From Nageia nagi (Eukaryota > Pinophyta): a stretch of 64,000 bases of DNA. The DNA lies in assembly GCA_050084985.1 (NCBI GenBank), contig JBITNC010000001.1, forward strand, positions 13,702,001 to 13,766,000, in the 5' to 3' direction. This document shows positions 1-12,400 of the stretch, one piece after another. Every line of letters starts with the position of its first letter. Within the stretch, counting starts at the first letter, position 1. The notes under the pieces were generated by a model, which saw nothing but the letters and a program-made list of their open reading frames with translations, made no database searches and had not been told where the DNA came from. Both the position numbers and the translations under genes were made by a program.

Positions 1-204
1 AATAACATCTAATTCTTAAAAATAATCAAGCATTTTTTGAATACCAAAAGTGTGAGCCACTACTTCATCCATAAGAAAGTTCATAATATGCTCATTAGAG
101 TTGAATACTTGCTAGAAGTTTGCAACATCAAGTACTAAAGGCCTACATTGAACTTTGAATCCAAGAGCTCCTCTATTATAATGAGTAGGATTATAATGTG
201 CCCC

Positions 205-580
205 TCTTCTAGCAAGTGCATAGCTATTTGGTTGTATCTTCTAGGAATAGATATAAAATTGATAGCCAAGAATGACTCTAATAAATCTCATGCTCTATTC
301 CTATAGTTCTTTAGATAATGATTTTTTGCACTAATCTAATTTTTGACCTGATTAATGACCAATTTTGAATCACCATGGATAATTAGGCATCTAATTCCTA
401 TACTAATTACTTTAGATAATCTTAAATAAAAGGATTTATAATCAGTAGCATTATTTGTACAAGTCCATGTAAATCAAAAGGAGAATCTTTTGGTATTTTC
501 CTTTAAATATTTGAACACCACTCTAGCTCTATATCTATGTTTACATCAGGATCCATCAAAATACATAATCCATATATCAT
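205..580 (-). pseudogene. RNase H domain of gypsy remnant A
   Basis: The reverse strand reads WIMYFDGS near 572-549, then CTNNATDYKSF near 461-430, IHGDSKLVINQV near 393-340 and IPRRYNQIA near 250-220, with stops between. These match the catalytic and structural landmarks of the plant retroelement RNase H (RVT_3 type): an Asp in FDGS, the TNN...AEY-like Glu region (here TDY, so Glu is replaced by Asp) and the Asp of GDS. Such a domain would remove RNA from the RNA-DNA hybrid during reverse transcription. Stops follow FDGS and QVKN. The segment after it, to about position 30, resembles the tail seen after RNase H in similar plant elements. Confidence 0.8.
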
Positions 581-839
581 GTTCTTTATCAGCAATGACT
601 AAGATTGGTTGAGTTTTCTCATATAAATAATAATTTTCCATACCAACATCTATGACTTGATAATTCAAATCATTTATTAAAAGAACATCAATTGTTAGTA
701 GTGACCCTTAGTGTGTCACTTACAAATACTTCCATTGGTTATGGATCATTCATATAATCATTTTTAGTGATCCTTTTGACATGGACAATTTTGGTGCCTT
801 CATTCAAATTTTTACCTATTTATCTTAGAAAAGAAATAG

Positions 840-1100
840 CAGATGATTGTAGTCTAAAGCTAAGTATTCTCTTAATTTAATGGTAAATTATTTGGAAATA
901 CATATTCTAAATAAAGGTGGAAGATTAACTACAATAATATATTGGACAAAAAATATTAAAGAAAGCATTCAATGTTATTTGAACTCCTTGGACACTACCA
1001 ACCACATCTACTGAGGAAGAATCTAATTGTATGACACCATCAATACATCTTGTAATATATAGCTTAATTTCATCTACAACAACTTTTAGGGATCATAGTT
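840..1100 (-). pseudogene. protease-end region of gypsy remnant A
   Basis: The reverse strand reads VVDEIKLYITRCIDGVIQLD and, shortly after, VDVVGSVQGVQITLNAF, then loses frame. From memory this resembles the region at and just after the aspartic protease in plant gag-protease-RNase H elements (a VDVVGSV-G--V-LNAF signature followed by a hydrophobic LPP segment). I did not find a clear DSG/DGG catalytic triad, so I call this the protease end rather than an active protease. It lies directly upstream, on this strand, of the RNase H block. Confidence 0.5.
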
Positions 1101-1394
1101 ATTACAACTCTGGTGTCAATCATATATTGTTCACTACCCAACCTTCTAGTTTTAGAGGTAAATAGAAAGGTGGTGGTCTTATTATACCTATTGGAGCTAG
1201 AAGAGATCTTTATACATTTCATAGATAGGATTCTCTTCATTTACCTTTTTTTTTGCTATTTTTTAACTTCAAAGCTTCTTGTAAAAGATCAATTGACCTA
1301 GTATATTTAATGCATCAAACATGGTCATCTTAGAAAGAGTTTTATTTAATTCTTTCACAATATTATATGGATCATATGGCATGAACTTACTTGG

Positions 1395-1610
1395 TTACAT
1401 TTTTTGATGTGTTTTGAAATGTTGAGTAGCCTTTTCTTTATAATAATTAGTAATAAAAGGATATCTCGATGTCCTAGGTATCTCCTTCTTTAGGACTTCT
1501 TTTCTAGTTGCAGTAGGGTTTGTTTCAATTAGGGCATTACTACCCATATTTGATGGAATAATACCTAGATTTAATGGAACTTGATGTGGTTGGTTCTGAG
1601 ATTGAGTCAA
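1395..1610 (-). pseudogene. gag-protease linker of gypsy remnant A
   Basis: An open segment of 71 codons rich in Q, P, N and K is followed at about 1380-1310 by YDPYNIVKELNKT and a DALNI stretch. That pattern (YDP--I---L-KT...--DAL) is the pre-protease segment I associate with plant gypsy polyproteins. It sits between the gag core (2757-2521) and the protease-end region, in the order expected for one polyprotein. The initiating methionine of this segment is not meaningful. Confidence 0.5.
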
Positions 1611-2520
1611 GAGAGCCTTAGCTTTCTTAGGTTTAGGTTTTACTTGAGTGGATACTTGATATTGTTGAGTGGCTTGGGGTTTTTGTGGAACTATTGAAGA
1701 AGTTACTCTAGTTTGAACATAATTTACTTATTCTCTAGCATATCCTAGAAGTCAAAAGTTCACCATTGTAAGATCAACAACAAGATTTGATGTAGGTTCC
1801 ACCATCTAGTTAGAATGTAAACCCAAGTACTAATGTTGATACATTGCATATGAATTTAGAAAATGAAGAGTTGAACATGGTGGACACTAGTCTGTAATAT
1901 CCAAAGCAACACTATCTGTAAAACTAGTCATAATAGCATTTTCAATTATTTTGAAAAGATTTATCTATTTTGGTTGGTTTACCATGGGATAGAATCTTGG
2001 TAGATACTAATTATAATATATTTTGTAATTAAAACCATGATTTTTTCTTTCTTACAGAGTGAAGTTATTGGTTAGATTCCTGATAGTTACCTCCAACTGC
2101 CTTATTCTTTTTTTTTTCTTGAGATTTAGGTTCAGCACTAGTACTTATGGATGTAAGAGCAGGTAATGCTAGTAATTGTTTTTGGACAATAGCTTTATGG
2201 AGCCTATTTAGAAGAAAAATTCCAAAATAAATGCATGATTATTCTAGGTTACATTTTACCAAAGGACACTAGGGTATGTTCTATGATTTTTGCTATTTTA
2301 TAAACATGTGAGAATGTATCTCTTAACATAATAATGAGAATATTGAGGTTAGGAAGGAAGGCCTTCTTATAATACACTAAAGCTTGTGCATTTATTGGTC
2401 TAATCTGATATTGAAATCATCAATGCATTCATGAGGATGTCTTTTGATACATGCTATAAAGCTAGAGAACATGCTATCATAACCATCTATAGCAAATCTT
2501 TTAATTAAAACCTAACATAA

Positions 2521-2757
2521 TTATCTCCATGAATTTATAGATTGGGGGGTAAGAGGTATAAACCACTCAATTATTTTTCCCTTAAAAGAGTATGATAGTA
2601 ATCTAGTCATCACATTTTTATCAGTAATATCAAAGCTTGAAGCCAACAAAAATACATATCGATAATGTTCATATGGTGTCTTTTTAGATCCATCATACTT
2701 AGGCAAAACTTTGAAAGTTACTTGAGGTATAGGAGGGCAATTAGTAGCAATAATCAA
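2521..2757 (-). pseudogene. gag core domain of gypsy remnant A
   Basis: The 78-codon open segment contains LPKYDGSKKTPYEHYRYVF, then DITDKNVMTRLLSYSFKGKI and EWFIPLTPQSINSW. This is the classic Retrotrans_gag pattern (YDG--DP-EH---F, a short LF--SL-G-A--W block and L-P-SI-SW). The protein would form the virus-like particle and package element RNA. The upstream part (2760-3480) is broken by stops. No zinc knuckle is clearly preserved downstream. Confidence 0.85.
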
Positions 2758-2829
2758 AAGATGACCATTATTCTAGGTGAGAAAATCTGCTGGTTGAGCC
2801 ATACTTGGAGAATGGGTAGGAGATGAAGG

Positions 2830-3480
2830 ATTTTTGGAGATTGAGTCAAATACAACTAATAGTGTAATTAACCTTATGGGGACCAAAGGAGATACAACCT
2901 AAGAAATCTTTCCCTTAGTCCTCTTGTGAGGAATTGATAACTCTTGAAATCTAGGCTTTTTAAGGGAATTTTTAGCACTACTTCTAGTTGGTCTATGTTC
3001 TAGAGGTGCCAGGGTTCAAAATATTGATTGGTTGATAGTAGAGTTAGCAATAAGGTTAAAATAACCTTATAATATTTAAGGATTTAATTAATAGCCCATC
3101 AAATGAGGCTATCATTCCTAACTACACTTGCTAAATATAGAATTTAACTCATTTATCCCATCAAGCATGCTAAAAATGGAATTTGCTACTGTTGATCAAT
3201 ATACCGTAACCTCAAAGGGTTTGCTCTAGTCATGTTCTCCACTACCTACAATGCTAGGTTCTTTGAAAGAGTAAAAGGTGGTGGAGATGCACTCGTGTTG
3301 ATTTTTTGCTCAATCTTTGATTTATAGGTCGATTCCTATCTATATTTAAAGTTAAAAGTCACTAGAAAGAAATAAAAGGAGAAAGAGTTATAGGAAAGAG
3401 ACAAGTAAATAAAAAGAGATTTAAAATAAGAAATATATAACCTAGGCATTGTAGCATAGGTAGCAATCCATGGCCAAGAT
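2830..3480 (-). other. broken 5' part of gypsy remnant A
   Basis: This stretch lies upstream of the gag core on the minus strand. Short gag-like or leader-like pieces can be guessed, but no continuous frame and no convincing LTR or primer-binding site is visible before the LINE begins at about 3640. Confidence 0.3.
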
Positions 3481-3699
3481 CAAGAATAGTAAGCTGTCTC
3501 ACACCTAGGGTCTCTAATCATAATACATAGCTATAATTTGAAGAAAATATTTCACACAAAATATTCACAAAAGTAATAAATAGCCACTTTGTTGCAATAG
3601 GGAAAAGTATTATTTGTTTGTATTATCATATGTGAATATATCTTATAGATTTGGGTATATTTGCTACAATGTCCAACCCTAAGAAATGAGAATAGAAGG

Positions 3700-4500
3700 A
3701 ATTGATAAGAATAAAAGAATAATTTTGTATTAACCTAATTTAGAATGTAATTTCAAAAGAATACAATACTCTTATCATCTGGATGAAGTTCATACTTGTA
3801 TTTAAATAAAGGTAAAGAAAGACAACCTTTATCATGCACAAAATATAAATCCAACAAAGTAGCAATACCTTTCCTTTAAAATCTCTAAGCATGAATCCAA
3901 GGGAAACTAACAGGTGGTAATCCTTGAAGAGTGAAAATTAAAGACCACCACACATTCAAATTCTTAGCAAAAAACTCTTATGAGAATCTAATCCTTTCTA
4001 GTAAAGCCAAGGCTTAATATGCTTCCATGCTTTCCAAATGATTTTGATAACAAATAAGCCAAAAATGGTGATAGAGACCAAAGTAGTAATAAGGAAAGCA
4101 AAGTCCATACCTTTCCAAGTTCTATGATTAAGAGAAAGTCCTATAGAAATAAAATATCAAAATAAAACCTTCCACGCCTTCTCTCTTGAAACAACTCAAA
4201 CAAGCCATTTAGCATATAGAGCAATACCTTGTTTGTGACTAAAAAATTTCTATACCTTATGAAGATTGAGGAAATCAACAATTTTCCTTGGCAACCTTGT
4301 GAAACCCCCTTTTGTATTTAGAATTGGACCAAAGAAAATCCTTAAGAAAATGCTCAAGTTTGAGAAATCAATTCTTAAATAGGACCTAACAATAGGAATA
4401 ATAAATATGAGTGGAAACCAAAATTGTATAACAATTTTGAAACTTTCTAGCCAAAGAAAGTTTCTTAGTAAATCAATATTCTAACTTTTATTCAACTTTG
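3700..4500 (-). pseudogene. LINE ORF2 C-terminal region
   Basis: After the RT the reverse strand reads blocks such as LPRKIVDFLNLHKV, ALYAKWLV, SLNHRTWKGMDFAF and IIWKAWKHIKPW. The W-AWK-type pattern is typical of the C-terminal part of plant L1 ORF2. Many stops occur and the last recognisable block lies near 3700. No zinc-finger (CCHC-type) residues could be assigned with confidence. Confidence 0.5.
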
Positions 4501-4633
4501 TAAACCATATAGACCAAAGCTTGGTATAGGAGGACTAAAAAGAAAATGAAATAATTACAAATATAAACACTTCCCTATGAATAATCCAATGCCACTAAAA
4601 ATATCAAAGCCAAAAGGGCATATCATTAACAGA

Positions 4634-5560
4634 TTAGCGATAACAAGAAGTTTTATGCCATTGAACACTCAAATCTGAAGCTTGGCAAAAGGTATTAAGA
4701 CAAGAAATGGCATGGCTAACAAACTTCTCTTCCTCTTTCAAAGTCAAGAAAGAGTCATATGCAAAATGACCATTAACAAGCTGGGATTGGGAAAAAGTGA
4801 GAGAGATACCCTTAATATTACCAATAAGCACCTATTAAGCCAAAAGATAGCCAAAGGCTTCAATATCTAAAATGTAATGAGAAGGGGCCATAGGAAAACC
4901 TTGAGCATTGAGTGAAATAGAATAATAAAAAAGGGATGAGAACCATTAATAGAAAGCACAACTTCATCTTGAAATAACATGTGAACTGAATGAATGAAAT
5001 ATTGCCCAAACTCGAGAGCTTTGAGCATGGCAAGAATAAAATATCGCTCAATTATATCATAAGCCTTCTCAAAGTTGATATTAACAAAAAGAGAAACTTT
5101 TTAGGTAATCCTAGCTTGCTCCATTCATTCCCATACAACTAAAACATTATCAAGAATATAACAACCTTTGATAAAACTAGTTTTTTTAGGCCAAACAATG
5201 AGAGGAAGAAGAGGTTGTAGCTTTAAAGTAAGAGCTTTAGCTATGATCTTATAGCTAACATTTAAAAGAACAATAGGCCTCTAGTTTGTAATAATTTTCA
5301 ATTCACTTAGCTTGGGAATAAATTTAATCACTCCCTTTTTGATTAATTTTCCCAAAGATCCATAATGCATTGGTTCTTAGTAAACCTTAAGAAGGTTGGG
5401 GCCAATCATATCCCAAAAAATTTGAAAAACTCATAGGGGAAAAAATCTAACCCTAGAGCTTTTTCATTGGCCATTTAAGATAGTGCTTTTAAATCATCCA
5501 ATAGTGGTAAAACAACCATACAAGTAGCAATGACCTCAAGGGTTTGAGTATTGGGTTGCT
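4634..5560 (-). pseudogene. LINE reverse transcriptase domain
   Basis: Readable blocks in order are KFIPKLSEL, ITNWRPIVLLNVSYKIIAKA and VNINFEKAYDIIERYFIL, followed by the active-site block at about 4765-4754. The first blocks correspond to the non-LTR RT fingers (NWRPI-LLNV-YKI-AK-L) and palm (D-EKAYD; the first Asp is Asn here). The catalytic (F/Y)ADD box is changed to FAYD within GHFAYDSFL, so a catalytic Asp is lost. Downstream CLNTFCQAS matches the next conserved CL--FC-ASG segment. Confidence 0.82.
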
Positions 5561-6049
5561 ATGAAGACAAAACATGAGAATAACACCACACAAAAACTTC
5601 AAAAATGTCAACAATGGAGATGACTTGAGCTTGACCATCAAGAAGGACTTTGAATTGAGTGATTTAGTGGGGTGCCAAAGCTAATTGAAAAATTCCTTGG
5701 TCACTTTATCGCCCACTTTAAGACAATGCATTTTGGATTTAATTTGAGCACCTTGAGCTTCATAAATGTTTGCAATCTTAAGCTCTTAGCGTATTTGAGC
5801 AACTTGGGATTGAAGTGCAACATAGAAAGGGTCAAATTCCAATTGAAGTATAACTCTGATCAATTCCTCATGCATAGCAACATTAGAACATCTATTAGAC
5901 TGAGCAACCTTCCACCCAAAGGTGCAAAGCAACACCATGGTATAAGAGATAACATAATTCCACCATTCAATGTGCCCATGCATGCCAATAGGTCAAGGAA
6001 CTAGGTTCCAAATATGATGAATATGAGCAACCATTGCTAGAGGACTTAG

Positions 6050-6870
6050 AAACATGTTAAAGAACTAAGATGTGCATTGCACTAGTGGAAAATGATTATG
6101 GGTAATGGTGAACCAGATTGGTACATGATTTAAGGTGGTGGTACCTGACATGAATTCCACAAATAACATTAAGTGGTTACATTGATGGAAGTAGAACATA
6201 TACTAATCAGACAACATGGCATGATCAAGTTGACATATGATACAAGCATCTCTAGCTTGGAAATTAGACCACATGTACAAAAAATGATGTGAAAGATTAG
6301 TTAACATAAAATAGGCATTAGGGTTGACAAAACCTAATTTAATTCACATGAAGTACCAAGCATGATGCTTCCCACTAGGCCACCTGGTAGGATGGACACC
6401 AATCTTATCAAAAGCTCTTTCAATTATATTAAAATCCTCATAGATAACCCACATGGTTTATGGTAGAGAAAAAGTGATCCAATGCCATAATGAACAATGT
6501 TTAGACACATAATTTGAAGCATAAATATTTAGGATGCCAAAGGACATATTGACCACCTCAAGAAGAACCCACACAACTTGGTTGGTGGGATTAGTTCCCT
6601 AAGTGACAAAATGGGAATGCCAATTTTTAGCAATAAATATAACATCACCTTTACTATCACCATGATTAGTAATGAAAAGTTAGATTTTTTGCCAAATCGT
6701 AGTGTAGGCTAATTGTAAACAAAAATTTGATACCTTTATGTCTTATAAACATAAAAAATCCAATAGACCTAACTGATGCATGCAAGCATTAATCTCATTC
6801 TAGACCAAATATTTTTGAGTAGGGTCTGACAATCCTCTAACATTCCATGACATAAAAATCATGAATAATG
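6050..6870 (-). pseudogene. LINE endonuclease domain
   Basis: The reverse strand starts with FMSWNVRGLSDPTQKYLV (about 6862-6810), the N-terminal strand of L1 endonucleases (SWNVRGL). It continues with a YASN-VSKHCSLWHWI segment, EDFNIIE (normally GDFN, so the Gly is replaced by Glu), and GKHHAWYF, all landmarks of the exonuclease-endonuclease-phosphatase fold. The enzyme would nick target DNA to prime reverse transcription. Several stops (for example LV*NE and LCL*DIK) make it non-functional. Confidence 0.8.
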
Positions 6871-7395
6871 ATGATCCATTATTTCAACCTCCAATTTTGA
6901 GTCCGTAAACCCAAAAAATGATTCATAGGGATTAATCAAAAAACATCTTGGTCACTTTGAATCAAATTTGTAACTAAAGAAGTTGAAAAGAAACTTGTGC
7001 AGTTATACTTTCATTGTTTGGATCTACTTTTAACCATTTCTAGTATTAATGAAGTAGTGTTACTGTTACTTATCAAGGTTTTGTTTCTTTGTGTTTGGTT
7101 ATTTGGGTTCTCTATGTAGATTTTATATAGTTTATATTTATTTTAAATGAAGATTATTATTTACAAATTTCATTTTTTTTAAATTCACATCAATTTTTTG
7201 TGAGTTTTTTCTATCAAATTTATTTAGGAGTTGTACTTGATTTTATCTGCATTTGTATTATTTATTTTACATGATTTCTTTTTTACATTCTCACTATGTG
7301 TAGGAGATTTTAGCATGATATCTACAATCAAGATTTTTCAATACCCACTTTTTCCCAACATGAATGAACTTATATAGATATTATTATTGTGCTTG
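6871..7395. other. AT-rich interval, nothing recognised
   Basis: No open frame or repeat that I recognise is seen here. It includes T-rich stretches, and its composition differs from the LINE to the left. Confidence 0.4.
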
Positions 7396-8100
7396 TCATA
7401 ACTAAAATAATAATAATTAACTTATTTACAACATTTAATTTATCAAATTAATTATGAAATAATTAATGAATATGATGAACTTGACCTAATTGACCTTGGC
7501 CTATCAAACTAGATTTATGAAAGATATAAACCTAGAACTTACCCATCATGATGAATGAAAGTGATATTCAGTTGAAGGAAGATGAATGATAAGCTCCCCT
7601 AAGAATGAAGCCACCTATTTGAACTCAACCAAGTGATAATGCTAGGATCCCAATAGTGCCAATTGGTTACCTTTTTAGAATGCCTCTCCCTTTCATTCGA
7701 TGTCATTATCATCCATCTGAAGCTTAAATATCATGCATGAATGAGTAGAAAATATCACAAAAATGCAAAGTTCAATGTATAACAAAATCTAGATATTATA
7801 GGTGGCATTAAGAAACACTAATCAAGAATGACATAAGTAATTGCCACATATCAAGGATTCATGATCATATCATGTAATATCTTTGATCATGCACAACCCC
7901 TCCACCTTTATAGGAAACAAGTTTAGTGCTAAGGCTCCTTCTTAGGCTTATTGTGATATCTAGCTAACTTGTTACCACAAAATATAAAGGTAGATGAGAG
8001 TGGACATAGAAAAGAGCATTTATGTAATAAAGTAAATAAATTATTTCAAATACCTAAAAGGTATTTTAATTAAATTAAAATTACTTTTAAGGTATTAACA
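7396..8100 (-). repeat. orphan LTR of gypsy family B
   Basis: This roughly 705-bp block aligns through most of its length with the interrupted LTR at 38924-39485 plus 45640-45798. Shared landmarks include the start around ACTAAAATAATAATAATTA, a central GCTAGGATCC segment and the end AATTAAATTAAAATT...TTAACA. On the minus strand it begins with TGTTAA. No primer-binding site is seen on its left side, no clear polypurine tract on its right and no matching target duplication, so I call it a solo or orphan LTR. It has diverged strongly from the other copy. Confidence 0.75.
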
Positions 8101-9289
8101 AATACCCAAATTTGAATATATTTTTATATTTTTAGGATAAAAGATAATCAAAGCATAAATTCAAAGTGTAATAAGAAAAGTAAGAAAGTAATCCCTGAAA
8201 AAGTAATGTCATGGTGATATCTTTAGATGCCTTGGTTTTTCATCTATATTATGCCTCCTTTTTGACTTGGTTGCAACATTATGGATCTCTCATCATAGAG
8301 CAATCCAAGGCAAAGATAAAAAACATGAAAAGAGCTTTGAAAAAGAACATTTTTCACAAGATATCTCAAATATAGACATTAAACATCATTATATGGAAAG
8401 TATGTAAGTGATAAGAGGGTAAATGGAAGAACATGAGTCCCACTTTTGGTAAAAATGTAGAAGTATTTTTCTTGATTTTTAGGTTTCATCACAATTGATC
8501 TCAAACTTTGAAGCACTTAAAGTTCGAATCTTGAAAAAGGTCATAGGAAAAAATGTAGTACTCGAAATCTAGTTTTCAAATATGTAATTTATTCCAATAC
8601 CTAAATCATAGAAATAAATTTTGGAGACATGTTTAAAACCCATTCTTTAAAAAATTCAATTTGAGGAAAATACCCTTATTGTGTCCCTCATGCATAATTG
8701 GACTTAAATTTCAATATTTTGTTAAATCCTTTTTAATATTGACACCTAAGACACTAATTATTGTGGAGGATTTCTTTTGTAATTTTTTAATTAATATTTT
8801 ATTAATTAATTTTTTATTGGATTTGATTGTTGTTTTGAAAAGTGCTCATGTCCCTCAAGCATTATTTGACCTAAACCTATCAATTTTTTTAAAGTTATGG
8901 ATAATTATTTGTATAATGTGGATATTTTATTCATAATTTCCAAAAAATAAAAAGTTATTAAACAAATATGAAACCCTACTTTTTGAAGTTTATGGACCCT
9001 CTTTCATTGCAAATTATATTAAAATACTAAATCTAATCTAATTGTAAAACAAACATCATATTTGAAATTTGCACTCTCTCATCTACAATCCTTCAATATT
9101 TTGTGAAACAATTCTTAAAAAAACCTCATCAAATGCATGCCCAAAGTTCAAAGTCAGTAAAGTCCATAAAGTCCATTACCATTATTAGGACCTTGAACTT
9201 GCAAGTCCAAAGTAAATGGATGGGTCATTGAACCTATTTTGGAGCCTAGAACCAAGGGAAAAAGGTGGGTGAAAAATTTGAATTTAAAC
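8101..9289. other. AT-rich interval without recognised gene
   Basis: Only short chance-like open frames are present. Around 8290-8380 a GCAATCCAAGGC segment and a following TTTTTCACAAGATAT segment loosely resemble 3465-3560 in gypsy remnant A, so part may be decayed gypsy leader. Otherwise I see nothing specific. Confidence 0.35.
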
Positions 9290-9380
9290 CTCAGGATCTT
9301 AGGGTTTGGGATCCCAAATCCTTGGATGGCTACCTCAACCCTTAGAATCCTAATCCTAACCCTCAATATCCTAACCCTTA
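9290..9380. repeat. degenerate telomere-like CCTAACCCT cluster
   Basis: A run of related units such as AATCCTAATCCTAACCCT and ATATCCTAACCC occurs here. It resembles degenerate plant telomeric repeat (CCCTAAA) but with irregular spacing. A weaker related cluster lies at 23330-23380 (GATCCTAACCCTCAA), preceded in both places by GATCCCAA-type words. Confidence 0.45.
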
Positions 9381-9499
9381 TATATTAAAAAAATCATATA
9401 AAAGTATTTTATTTTATTTATTCATGTCCACCACTCTTGTACATGTGTGTGTGACCTAATTCTACAATTTTCTCTTCTTGTTATGATTTTTCATTCATT

Positions 9500-12400
9500 T
9501 TTTATGATTACAATAATTTCAAAAGAAGGTCATGGGATAAAAAAATGTAAAGTAAGGAAATATTTGAGGAAATTTACACCTAAACAAGAACAATTATATA
9601 AAGAGAGGTATGTGTAGCAAAAAGGAGAGAGAAGAGCATGTTTGAGGCAATTGAGGTATGTGGAAGCATCAAGTTATGCAACAATTGATCTAGAGGAGAA
9701 CATTCAAGAGATGAATGTAGATGATGCACATATGGAAGAGGAGACTATGATTATAGAAGCTTCATATCCACATGTCAATATGAATCTACCAGATATATCT
9801 TCAAATCCACCTTTAGAAATGAATCCATTGGATATGTCTTTAGATCCACCTTTGAAAGATAGTGATAACATTTTTTTTTGAAATGGAAAGTAATATCTTA
9901 CATAATTTTCCCAAATATAATTGCAAGTAATATACATGAGGAATATTTCAAAAACAAAGAGTTAGAAGTTCAATGTAAACTCATGTTGCAATTAATGAGA
10001 ATGTTAAAAATGAGAAAAGTAATGAAAATCTTAGGTGTTAATGTGAAATCAAACAAGGAAGATGAACTGCTTAAAGAAGTTGTATCTACTATTGTAGTTC
10101 CATTAGTTCTATTAAAACAAAAGTAGATCCAAAGATAAGAATGCAACATGATGAGCTATAAAAATTGCTTTATTAAGCCAAATAAGCTCAAACAAAAGAA
10201 ATATTAGTGAATTTTTTGATGTGATTCATAAAGCTATGCAAAGGATCATAAAGAGAAGACAAAGTATTGAAAGTGATCTAATCAACCAATGTTGGAATTA
10301 TAGTGGTATACTTCTAAGGTTTGACATGAAATTTACTAGCTAGTGAGATCAAGGCTATAATTAAAAAAATAGCATGATAGAACAAGGGTATCACCACATT
10401 CTAGAGATATTTTGAAATTAAAACCTAGGTCAAAAGATAATGAATCTCATCCAAAACACCTACTAGATATGACACAAACTGAATTGTATCAACAGTTTGT
10501 AGTAGAGAGAGAGTTACAACCATTTAATATTGAAATAAGTCAAAGATAATTTGAGAAATACAAACCTTGGTATGTCAAAATTAATAAGGAAATAATAACA
10601 TGTTATTGCAAAATTCATATGCAATTTCAATATTATTATGATAATTTTTGAAACATACATGGAAAGTTGCATACAAATGATTTGAGACAAGAATGTGGTA
10701 TTCATATACCACTTGAAACTATCAAGGAGTTGATATCAAGTTTGCTTTTTCCACCTTCTCATGAGCAATCATTTTATTCAAATGCATGTATTATACAATA
10801 ATGTGATAGATGTCAAAACTTTTCATTATTAGGAGATTGTATGCATAAAACTAGTATGTATGAATTTGGACAAGATGTGGATGTTAGAATATTGAAGAAT
10901 ATTAAGTATGATTTGAAGGATAGAAAAGCTAGAAAGCATATTGATTTGATCACTAAAAGCATCAAAGTGCATACATACATGGATGATTTTAAGATAAAGT
11001 ATCTACCAAAATATGCGTAACACTCCCAAAATGCTCATGGCTTGATAGTTAATTTTGTTAATGTAGAAACATATTTCCAGTTGGAACTATATTATCAATT
11101 GTTGACTTTGTTGAAAATTATACTCTTAAACCACAAGAAGAAATCCAATATCAATATTATAATTCATTTCAAGTTTCCATTTTCATTCATATTGTATATA
11201 GATATGCATATGATAGTACTAAAGATAACAAAATTTTTTTGAGGGAGTACCATTTATATGTAAGTGATAATTTATTACCTTCACTAGCATTTGTCTAATA
11301 TTATTTTAAGGTATTTTACAATAATTTGTATGAAAGAGAAATTCAGATGGTAAAACATTTCATATGGTCAGATAATTATATGTAATAATTTAAAAATTCA
11401 CAAATGTTTTATTAGCTAAGAAGGGTTCATAAAAAAAAAAAATCAAACATATATGGAGTTTTATTGAAGCAAGACATGGTAAAAGGGAACATGATGGAGT
11501 ATGTGCATGTGTTAAAAGAGCTCTTGCTAGAGAAGAACCTAAATTTGGTGATGTAAGTAAATTTAAAGATGCACATGATATTTTGGAATGGTGTAGTACA
11601 ACATTATCTATATAATCAAGTGAGAATTCTACAATTTAATGATACTTTTGGTTAGTTTAAGAAGATAATATTCTAAATCATCTTGATTGTGATACAATCA
11701 ATGGATCAACAAAGTAGCATTCATTTAGGAGTTCAAAAACAAACACTTGGACTACATGGGTAAGGGATCTTACATGTTTTTGTGAGGATTATATTATAGA
11801 TGATTCATAATCATGTGAAAATATATAATGGGTTGATAAATGGAAACAAAGATCTTTGATACCTTCACAAGCCCATGATCAACAAGACATAACAATTGAA
11901 GATGAACTATTTGTATCAGAAGACTATGATCATATTTCAAACCTTGTACAAGAAGGTAATTTAATTCAATTAATTTATATTCTTAAAAATGTACATTTTA
12001 ATATATATTATGTTAGTTTTATACATTTAACACTTTATTAATTTAAATTTTGTTATAGGATATGTGTATGCTATTGTTGCACCTGAAGGGAATGAAGAGG
12101 GAATAGGGTATTGGCTAACTCAATGTATTAAGAAAAAAATATAAGTTAACTCAACCTCAACATAACAATGATGGATTTATTTATCCAATAGGTTTGTATA
12201 TATGTCTTTCTCAAGCTAGCTTATTATCTACTCTGTAGATATTTCTTTAGACTATTTATCATTTTTTCCAAATTTTGATAAAGATGGATAAATCATAGTC
12301 ATATCTAATAGGTTTTGTGGTGGTTTTTAGCACATGGATATGAAAATATTTTACAAAAAAAGTAATTGGTTTGCTTGCATTAAAAAATTATGAAATAATT

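Larger units (their letters stand above)
1..3480 (-). mobile_element. Ty3/gypsy remnant A (gag - protease end - RNase H)
   Basis: This is a decayed minus-strand Ty3/gypsy-type element that runs off the left edge of the window. Going down from 2757 it shows a gag core, a low-complexity linker, a protease-flanking region (about 1100-840) and an RNase H domain (about 580-205). The interval between the protease-end region and RNase H is only about 260-500 bp, too short for a reverse transcriptase, so RT is absent rather than merely unreadable. No LTR was found for it inside the window. Many in-frame stops and small frameshifts make it inactive. Gag-protease-RNase H elements of this layout are, as I remember, seen in other plants, so this may be a non-autonomous family rather than a simple deletion. 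Confidence 0.75.
3640..6870 (-). mobile_element. L1-type LINE (non-LTR retrotransposon), decayed
   Basis: The minus strand carries, in order, an apurinic-type endonuclease (about 6870-6050), a reverse transcriptase (about 5560-4700) and a C-terminal region (about 4500-3700) rich in WK-AWK-like motifs. This is the ORF2 order of plant L1 elements. The 3' end and any poly(A) tail are not clear, and ORF1 was not found to the right of 6870, so the copy is probably 5'-truncated. Stops and frameshifts occur throughout. It abuts gypsy remnant A and may have inserted into it, but I could not find a target-site duplication. Confidence 0.8.

Noticed and set aside
1113-1301. 62-codon plus-strand frame
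   Set aside because: Antisense to the protease/linker region of gypsy remnant A, with no motif of its own.
7396-8100. 3' LTR belonging to the same copy as element B at 24780-45798
   Set aside because: It lies about 17 kb further left with unrelated elements between, has no polypurine tract at its edge and has diverged strongly; a separate solo or orphan LTR is simpler.
8661-8936. 91-codon open frame rich in Leu, Ile and Phe
   Set aside because: Its composition follows the AT-rich DNA, it has no motif, and nothing around it supports a gene.
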